From contig VDFB02000003.1 of assembly GCA_007258455.2 (NCBI GenBank), forward strand, positions 38,477,084-38,541,083: a DNA stretch of 64,000 nucleotides. The letters run 5' to 3'. Origin of the DNA: Sequoia sempervirens (Eukaryota > Streptophyta > Pinopsida > Cupressales > Cupressaceae). A program made the position numbers and the translations under genes. Position 1 is the stretch's first letter. Each line of letters opens with the position of its first letter. This document shows, one piece after another, positions 56,459-64,000 of this stretch. The notes beneath the pieces were generated by a model. It did not search any database, was not told where the DNA came from, and was given only the letters and a program-made list of their open reading frames with translations.

Positions 56459-56658
56459 TGTCACTAAAACTTGCACCCTTTGCTAAGATATCAACTCAGC
56501 AAACTTGTGACACATGGGAACATTCCCACACTATGGGTAACTTGTAGTGAGAATGGACCTCTAGACAAAGGGTTGGCTCCCCATAGCTTGGAAATGTTCC
56601 CATGTGTCACAAGCTTGTTGAGTTGATAGCTTAACAAAGGGTGCAAGTTTTAGTGACA
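56459..56658. repeat. Foldback palindrome at the 5' end of element C
   Basis: The arms 56459-56537 and 56580-56658 are inverted copies, matching at about 72 of 79 positions by hand, with TGTCAC/GTGACA ends. The left arm extends to 56582 and matches the reverse complement of the 3' LTR end (62557-62434) at about 114 of 123 positions. Confidence 0.9.
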
Positions 56659-56690
56659 ATAGTTTTTGGAACGCCCGGTGGGACTTTGAG
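56659..56690 (+). other. Primer-binding region of C
   Basis: ATAGTTTT then TGGAACGCCCGGTGGGAC (56667-56684) directly after the 5' LTR remnant, matching the layout in B and D. Confidence 0.6.
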
Positions 56691-56886
56691 CTGATTATCA
56701 GTTCAAAAAGAGCTTCACTTTGTTGTTATTTTGGTGTGAGCAGCAGTATTCTCAGCCTTTGGACGCAATATCTACATACACTTGGAAACTTAGAGCTCAA
56801 ATATACTGGGTTCAACAATATAAGTGCTAGTATGTTCTAAAACAAATCTATTAATTATGATTTACAGCTCTTTGAATGAGTAGAAA

Positions 56887-58160
56887 TGTCAATGTTTCAT
56901 GGAAATGTGTGCTTTCACCCCCCATATCATGAGAAATCTTCTCCCACGCCTTATCATCCTTATTTAAGCAACCACAATGTTGGTTTTAATCTAAATATAC
57001 CTGCTACAGAAAGTAAGCAACATGTGCATCATGCTTACCACCCACCCACCTAGTCCCAAGAAGGTTATTTCACTCTAAATCAGCAAGTTGTAGAGCCTAT
57101 TGAGATAAAAGGCCTATTGCAAGCCCTTGGAAATGAGAAACAAATGATGTAACGAACTTTACAACACTGTACTGAGTGGATGGATAAGATCAACAAGAGA
57201 TTAAATCAGGAAAAGACGAGTGGGATTATCAAGCCTATCTCCATGAGCAAGAAGAGTTGGATCTTCAAGCCCAAATTCATAGGTAGCAATTGGAGGCACA
57301 AGGAAAGCAGATTGTGAATCTTTTTGCAAAAGAGTTAATTGCACAAAAAGAAAGATATGAGCAGAAGCTCGCAAAGTTAGAAGCACAATCAATTTCTCCT
57401 CCATTGAAATAATTTGTACTTCAGCAAGAAGTTCATCCACCTAGTACCTTTCCAAACCTATTCTTTGGTAAAGAATATCCTTTGTTCAACACCATGTGCT
57501 TCATACAAAATGAGCCCATACATGGGTGGGTTTAGCTTGCAATTCCTCAATTAAAATACCTATTTTCCTTCCAACATCCCAAGAAGTTCCACAAGCTGAC
57601 ATAGTGGGACCTATTATATCTCAAGAGAACTGTTATACTAAGCATAACAAGCTGGAGCAACAAGTTATAGAGCAAGAAATTGGTGATCAATATGAGGTTT
57701 TGCATAGTTTGTTCAATGAACTTCCACTTTTCTTTGAAGAGCAGGAAGTTGTACAATGTTCAATGCCAACAAATCAATTGGAACAACAAAATGAAGATAC
57801 AAAGGAAGGTAATGTTGGAGGTACTAATGATAAAGTTTTCAATTTCCTATTTGATGAACTCCCTTATTTTTATGATCAAAATGAAGAAAGCATGCCCATA
57901 TCAATGCCAAATAAAGTTTATGAGCAATATGAAGGAAAGAATGATGATGCTTATGAGCAAGAAGTTGTTGTTCAAATTGAGCAAGTTCCCAAATCAAAGC
58001 AAATGATTCAAAGAGATTCCTCAAATATGGAGAGGAGTTGCAATTACATCAAAATTAGTACTATTTTACTAAAAAGTGAATAAGATTTGGAGGAAGATTC
58101 CTTTTGGGATGATTTGGAAGGTTTTTGTTCAACCTTGGATGTTAAAGCAACACCTTTTGA
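56887..58160 (+). pseudogene. Element C gag-like frame with internal LFxELPxF repeats
   Basis: The first part begins MSMFHGNVCFHPPYHEKSSP at 56887 and is broken by several stops. The longest clean frame is 57526-58083 (185 codons). It is Gln/Glu-rich and contains two related ~50-residue blocks: LHSLFNELPLFFEEQE..MPTNQLEQQ and FNFLFDELPYFYDQNEE..MPNKVYEQY. A third weak version is at ~58100 (DDLEGFCSTLD). No zinc knuckle or capsid signature could be identified, so gag is inferred from position only. Confidence 0.5.
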
Positions 58161-58203
58161 AGTGTAAATTCATGATCAACAAGAGAAGGATGAGCAAGAA
58201 ATT

Positions 58204-58536
58204 GTGGTTTTGCTTGAATCACATGAACTAATTCTTTCCAATCAGCAGAATGAGGTTAAAGAAGTAGTCCATCAACTTGATACCAGCAAAGAGAGTTCAA
58301 GTTTCATTCACACAAGGGGGTGTCCTATAAGGCATCTAGTTCATTCAGAGGCCAAGAAGACAACACAAAATAAACTTTCACCCAAGAATGCAACTTCGAT
58401 AAAAAGACATCATTCTCAGTCAGTTTATGCTCCTTCAAGCAGTAGTATATATGAGAAAAATGAAGAGGTAATCCACTATGTCTTTGTTCTTGAAGCAATA
58501 CTGCAATTGTTTGTAAGACATCTATTCATTTCTTAG
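58204..58536 (+). pseudogene. Element C, second small frame
   Basis: 110 codons (QQNEVKEVVHQLDTSKESSS..KNATSIKRHHSQSV) continuing the acidic/Gln-rich composition after stops at 58081 and 58166. It is probably the C-terminal part of the same polyprotein. It is not related to any family I recognise. Confidence 0.35.
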
Positions 58537-58880
58537 CTTTTCTCAGTTGTTCATCAACATGTAATACATCCTAAGTTGGGAAGAAAAGGATGTTATTTTT
58601 TAAAACCAATGAATGGTTTTGTTTGAGTTAGTGTCTTTCTTCGTTAGTGTAGAGTAGGTTTAGTTTTCCATTTCCTCTAAGTGTTGTCTTGCATAGTTAG
58701 TTAGTTTGATCTGAGTTTTTGGTAGATGGAATAAGTTTTCAGGGTGTCATGCACTATTTTGATGAGTTACAACACTACACAAGAATGTTTTCAAGTTGTG
58801 TCAGATTTTAAGTGACTCTGTACCCAATGGATAGGCTTAGGCAACTGGTCAAGATGTTTAGCAGGAAAACATATAGCATA
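58537..58880 (+). other. Element C 3' non-coding tail
   Basis: A non-coding stretch with TGACTCTGTACCCAATGGATAGG (box at 58823-58831), 58 bp before the 3' LTR. Confidence 0.55.
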
Positions 58881-61800
58881 TGTTGCCAAAAATGTTACCT
58901 AATTTTGCTATAAGCTCTAGAGCTTTTATTGTGTTTGCAAATAAAAGATAAAATCTCATGAGATCTCCTGAATGCTTCAGATTACATTCATTACATTCAT
59001 GTGCATAAAAAGAATCAAGATTACAGTGTTAAATTGCATTTATCCATATGCATATACTATAGGAAATATTGCATAAATCTTTTCAAGAAAAGTAATCTTT
59101 ATTGACAATGTAAATGTATAAGGTCTCACACAATTTGTTAGACTATTTTTTTTAGCACAAAAGAAAGAAAAGGTTATGAATTTATAGATAGAATGGAAAA
59201 TAAATGCACATATGGTGAAAGGTGACCCGTCATTGCCTAAATGACGAGTCTTGGTCTTGGTTGAGTTTCCTAGTGTCATCTTCAGTTCACTTGTCCTACA
59301 TCCATCTTTCGCTTCCTTGTTGCTCCTAGTTGCCTGCATCTGAGAGAGAGAATGTTGCTAAAGCAATGAAAGGTCATCAAACAACATATGTACATTCGTC
59401 TATAAACATACAATATAATCCTCATGTACACTAAAACAACTAGCATCTTATGGATGTTCAAGAAAACAATAGGATTATCAAACACCTCTGCCATATGCAT
59501 ATATTTTTCTAACTTGTTTGCTTTCTATGCAGGTATAGGAAAAGTAATGTTGTTGTTTTGTTTCATCAAGTACAACATGTGGGTTAAAATGTGGCTCCCA
59601 CAAGAGTTGAGCCCAACATGTTTCCCTCTTGTGTTTTAAGAGGGATTGGAATGCAAGCAAATAGAGAAATTCTAATCAAGAACCTATTCTTGATGCATTA
59701 AAATCAGTATAGAAACTATTTGCTTGATCAACTTTCATTATCAGATTCAAAAGATGCAACAAAATGGAGTAATCAAATAATGAAGTAGTAATGAGCTCAA
59801 TTGAGCCTATTTAAGAGGGAAATGCAATGTTAAAAGTCATCATATCAACATGGTCATGGAATGATAGTGAACAGGAATACATATTACATTCACATATTCT
59901 AGGTGTGTGACTTGAAACAGAGAATATTAAACACTTGATCATAGAACCATTTTTGCCAAAATGTTGTTCAGAACAACAATGTTTGAGATAGAAACATTCA
60001 CAGCAATAATCACAGGAAATTACAGTGTCACAGTTTGCAGCATAGGGAGGAAGGGACAGTCACTCTTTGTCATTCTTGAAGAGTTTTAAGATAGTAATTT
60101 ATTGTTTCAAGGGAAATAACATTACTTTCAGGAGCCTTGTAATCTAGTCTTCATATATTGATCACATAGCAAAGATCTTGAGTAAGCCATAATGCACAGT
60201 CTTTATTTCATAGGATAGTCATATGAAGATGATATTCATTAGCTTGAAGTAAGCATGTTTTGCAAATAGAACAGACCACACAAAAATCACCAAGCTTCCA
60301 TCTGAACAGAAAATGCACATTGTGCCAAGCTTCATTTGTACAAGCCCTGAACAAACAAAAAAGATTTGTAATATGCTACAGAGGTAAAGGGAAAGGTTTT
60401 TATCTTTTCAAAATGTATTTTAGATGCAGGCTATTTGGTTTTCTCCTTTCATTATTTCCAGAAATCATTTTGCAAGAAAATGTTAGCCATTTCAGTTAAG
60501 GAGCCATGATCTATACAGTTCATAATTGTGGAAAGGGTAGTGTTCATGAAATAATAAAAGTAATGTGTGGGGTTTACCATTTTACCCGTACTATGTAATG
60601 ACATTGAATCATATACCCACAATGGAAATAATCATGGAAGAAGCCATAAATACAATCATGCCATAGCCAAGGAAAAAACCTAGAACCATAGAAGTGCAGA
60701 CCCAGATTGAGGGAGATGGGGTCGTGGTTTTCAGATAAATGCAAAAGAGAAATGTTTACAAATGGAGGCCACAACTTGTGGAAAACAAAGCATTTTTATT
60801 GCTTTTAATACAAACTTGAGCTTGAGATATCATTCTTTTCACAGACAATGAGCAAGATCTAGAAAAAATACAACAATTTTGTGCAAGAGAAGCTCACCCA
60901 CGTGGATTCTAGCATGGGATACGTAGGAAAAACTTCATTTTTTTGCTCACAGAGAATAAGACATATTCATTATTTTTCACTTATAGAGCTTGAACATGAG
61001 CTTTCTTATAGAAAAATGCATTAGAGAGTTAGAATGGCCGCGACCAAAACCTCACAGGTAGAAGGAAAATAGAGGAGAAACAACTTACCCAACATTCTCT
61101 TGTCTTGAATCTTCAAAACACAAAGAGATTCCAGCTCGAAGGACCCTCATTTCATGGCGGCAATGTTTACAGAATTTCCATGAAAACCTTGATGGCGGCA
61201 CATAGCTTCTTCCTAAAGCTTCGTGAAAATGAAATGAAAGTTTCATTTTTGCTTTCTTTTGTTTTAGGGTTCTCATAACCCTAGGTCGACATGCCTTAGT
61301 GGCATTTTTATCTTATGATTTAAAAATACAAGGTTTTGACTAATATGCAGCGAGGGCTAAGACTCATGTCTTATGCCTTAGATTTTAATAATCTTACATA
61401 TGTCATGTATTAAGTCCTTGTGACTTTATAAGTATTTGCTTTGACTCTTATTTGGCTGAGTCATGCTTTTTGAATTTTGTATTTATTCTTTGAAAATGTA
61501 AAACATGTAATTTAAGTGATGACTTATAAATCAATTAAGTTTAATGTTACCTTTAATGCAAGATAAGGGACATGTGTTGATAAGATTTAGTCAAAGGAGG
61601 GATAAGTTAAGCTTTAAATACCTTTGCATGAAAAAGGGAGATTGTTAAAGAGATTTTCAAACTTGTGGAGGAAGAATAGGTTTTCAATTTCAGTTATGCA
61701 CAACCCTTTGGGCTGTTTTCAGATTCAGAACTCCTTATGCATATTTTGAGGAGTTTCTTTTAGTCAGATGCCTAATTTGAGGAAGAGGTTGGAGTTTGAC

Positions 61801-62560
61801 AACACATCAATTAGTTGGAGCCAAAATTCAAATTTTGAATTCTTGGATCCTTTTGTATAAGTCTTCTCCTCCTCTCATTATCTCTTCAGTTCTTGCTAGT
61901 TCATCTTATGCTACTTGTAATTTCCAGAGTTCTTGAGTAGAGGTGAAGAGTTTGTAACTCATTTTCAGTGATCAATACAACATTGCAACACCTTTTTGAG
62001 AGTAATATGTAGCAATTTTTCCTTCTCATTTCTCTGAAATTGTGTTCTTAGTGATTGGTGCAACTTTATGTGATATTTGTTTCCTTATAATTGCATCTCA
62101 TAGTGGTACCTTTATGCAAAGTTACAAATACATTTGCAGGTTATAAGTTGTGTCAATAATATAATCAGTCTTAAGTTGTGAGAAAGACATCCTTTCTCCT
62201 ACTAGGCTAGTGAGTATTTGGCCTTCTTATAAATTGTTGATGCAAAGTTTATGAGTTTTGAGTTGTGCAAGAATAAGCTTTTGTTACTGCTTTTATGTGT
62301 GTTTCCATTTGAGTAGATTTCATAGAATTATTTGGTGCATCACCTTTAGGATTAGATTTCATTTACATGTTTTTTCCTCCTTACTCTTTTCACTGCAAAG
62401 TCATTAGTAAGACTGATTTAGGTGAGGTATCAAGGGGAGCCAACCCTTTCTCTGGAGGTCCATTCTCACTACAGGTTACCCACAACCTGGGAATGTTCCC
62501 ATGTGTCACAAGTTTACTGAGTTGATAGCTTAGCAAAGGGTGCAAGTTTTAGTGACAAAA
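58881..62560 (+). repeat. Element C 3' LTR (~3.68 kb)
   Basis: It starts TGTTGCCAAAAATG, like solo LTR E (TGTTGCCC), and ends GGGTGCAAGTTTTAGTGACA (62557), with AAA before the 19-bp repeat. The last ~240 bp are related to the end of E (GGTGCATCACC, TTTCATTTACATG, GGTCCATT, GGGTGCAA). Apart from the terminal regions no repeat array was seen. Open frames in it show no domain. Confidence 0.75.
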
Positions 62561-62579
62561 ATAACATCAAATGAGATAA
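62561..62579. repeat. 19-bp direct repeat flanking element C, right copy
   Basis: ATAACATCAAATGAGATAA, the partner of 56436-56454. Confidence 0.95.
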
Positions 62580-62695
62580 CATTCATATTGATAACAAGGT
62601 ACAAGCACAATTTATTCCTCTCTAGAATTCACATTACATTCATATTTACCCTATGTAGTAATAGTAAATAGTAATTACACAATTGGGGTGTAACA

Positions 62696-64000
62696 TACTC
62701 CCCCCATTATGAATCATCATCCCTGATGACTTTAGGTATTATTAAAACATAACAACTAACAACACATTGTTTCAAGCATTCTTAAAAGCATTAAGAATAT
62801 GGGGAAACTTTTGTTGAATTTCTGCATAGTCCTCCCAAGTAGCTGAGTCTTTTGCATATTGGTCCCACTAGACTTTGCACTGCAAGAATTCTCTGTTATG
62901 CAAGGGTAGCTTACATGTTCCTAGCACCTTGATGGGCTTGAGAGTTACTACTCCAGGGTCTTGTACCTGTAAATCAGTCAATTCAATCACATGATTATCA
63001 CTGGGTATATACTCTTTAAGGTAGGACACATGTAAGACATTATGCATTTTGGAAAGAGTTGGTGGAAATGTGATCCGATAAGCTATTGGATTCACTTCCT
63101 CTAGAATTTCAAAAGGGACAACATAGTGTGGGGCTAACTTAGAAGACTTTCCAAATTTAATGGAGCTCTTGTGAGATTTCACTCTCAACAACACTTTATC
63201 ACCTATGGAAAAATTATGGGGCACTCTCTTATCATCAACATAGCTTTTCTTCCTATCATGAGCTTCAATTAACCTTTGCTTAATAATATTAACTTGCTCA
63301 TCCATTTCAGCCAACATCTTTGACCCAAGACTTACTCGATCCTCAAGTTTATCCCAAATTATAGGAGTTCGATACTTTTGACCATACAAAGCTTCGAAAG
63401 GAGCCATATTTATCCCAAAATGATAAGAATTATTGTAAGAAAATTCCACTAAGGGAAAGTAGTCTTCCCACTTGTACTGTTGATCCATGCAATACATCCT
63501 AAGTAGGTCTTCCATTACTTTATTTATCCTTTCAATTTTCTCATTTGTATCTAGATGATATGCTGAGCTAATGTTCAACTCAATCCCTAGTGTAGAAAAC
63601 AAGGTTTTCCAAAACCTAGAAATGACTCATGCATGGACCTATCTGAGATAATCTTCTTAGGAATCCCATGCAACCTAAACACTTCTTGCAATAATTTTAT
63701 TGCTATGATTGGTGCTCCATTTGTTAGATTCCTGGGTATAAAATGTGCTACTTTGGTAAGCTTATCTACAACCACAAGAATGGCATTGTGCTTATTTCTT
63801 GATAAAGGCAATCCTTGCAAAAAATCCATACTTATGACTTTCCACTTCCTCTCAAGTATATCGTGTGGGTATAAAATTCTTGCAAGATGATGATGTTCTG
63901 CTTTCACCCTTTGACACTCAAGACACCTAGCCACAAAACTAGCGGCATCTCCTTTCATTCCCTCCTAGAAGTATAATGGTTTTATATCAGCCATCATTTT
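62696..64000 (-). pseudogene. Chromovirus G integrase and chromodomain, cut by window edge
   Basis: Minus strand from the right edge: zinc-finger end with CLECQRVKAEH, VISMDFLQGLPLSRNKHNAI (first Asp), HGIPKKIISDRS (second Asp), a frameshift near 63595, then NISSAYHLDTNEKIERINKV (region of the catalytic Glu), VEFSYNNSYHFGINMAPFEA, LYGQKYRTP and the C-terminal domain VGDKVLLRVKSHKSS-type. The chromodomain ends FLQCKV-stop-WDQYAKDSATWEDYAEIQQKF and stops at ~62761, with a TAG at 62868. A purine run and the LTR follow. It is less degraded than F. Confidence 0.88.

Larger units (their letters stand above)
56455..62560 (+). mobile_element. Element C: gag-only Tat-like element with inverted 5' terminus
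   Basis: It lies in the LTR of chromovirus G, flanked by the 19-bp repeat. Order: inverted copy of its own LTR end (56459-56582), last ~80 bp of a 5' LTR (56580-56658), primer-binding region, a gag-like frame, a CCCAATGGA box (58823-58831) and a full 3' LTR of ~3.7 kb (58881-62557). No protease, RT or integrase was found. Confidence 0.8.
53496..62695 (-). repeat. Chromovirus G 3' LTR (~3.1 kb), split by element C
   Basis: The right boundary is firm: on the minus strand a purine run GGGGGG precedes TGTTACACCCC (62695). The left boundary, TGTAACATACC at 53496, is chosen because it mirrors the right end (TGTTACAyCCC in both). Subtracting C (56455-62560) leaves 3.09 kb. A TA-rich microsatellite lies inside. 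The partner LTR is outside the window. Confidence 0.5.

Noticed and set aside
56459..62560. Interpretation of C as a DNA transposon with terminal inverted repeats
   Set aside because: The right terminus belongs to a complete LTR related to E, and a retroelement primer-binding region and pre-LTR box are present, so C is a retroelement derivative. A later life as a TIR element remains only a possibility.

Overview
The window is nuclear DNA from a plant with a large, retroelement-packed genome. A gymnosperm, probably a conifer, fits best. The evidence is plant-type Ty3/gypsy elements (Tat-like and chromovirus), Ty1/copia, L1-type LINEs, an hAT remnant, and a host gene whose one complete intron is 11.3 kb and full of transposons. 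The species cannot be named from sequence alone. No rRNA, convincing tRNA, CRISPR array or prokaryotic gene was seen.

Only one host gene is recognisable. It is a minus-strand quinone-oxidoreductase-like gene of the zinc-binding alcohol dehydrogenase/MDR family. Exon 1 (19194-18857) and exon 2 (7597-7489) join with matching phase and GT/AG splice sites. The remaining exons must lie left of base 1, so the second intron exceeds 7.4 kb. Intron 1 contains a copia 3' end (8341-10110) and a decayed L1-type LINE (LINE1, about 12310-18232).

Region by region: 1-4316 is the 3' end of a Tat-like gypsy element (A) with a 3.8 kb LTR carrying a coiled-coil reading frame. 4330-6050 is an hAT transposase pseudogene, followed by a 286-bp tandem duplication. 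7489-19194 holds the two host exons and intron 1. 19499-47988 is a second LINE (LINE2), whose endonuclease is split by gypsy element D (20983-43592, minus strand). D is split in its reverse transcriptase by gypsy element B (24719-38724, plus strand). The 5' LTR of B is split by a solo LTR, E (28150-30755). Each junction is supported by a short target duplication, by resumption of the broken reading frame, or by comparison with the intact sister LTR, giving a four-level nest. 47989-50401 is AT-rich and nearly featureless. 50402-53078 is a truncated minus-strand chromovirus (F). From 53496 to the right edge is a second minus-strand chromovirus (G). Its LTR was invaded by element C (56455-62560), a gag-only Tat-like derivative with an inverted (foldback) 5' terminus and a 19-bp flanking repeat.

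All element coding regions are decayed, mainly by TAG/TGA stops and frameshifts, so nothing here is likely to transpose. The most interesting material is in the gypsy elements. In B and D an RNase H domain sits directly after protease and, in D, before RT. D has no integrase and instead carries a coiled-coil frame of about 410 codons. Elements A-D share a CCAATGGA box 58-94 bp before the 3' LTR. Three LTR families carry their own long internal motif arrays, the most regular being seven units of about 230 bp in B, each with a pair of GGGCGCCC palindromes.
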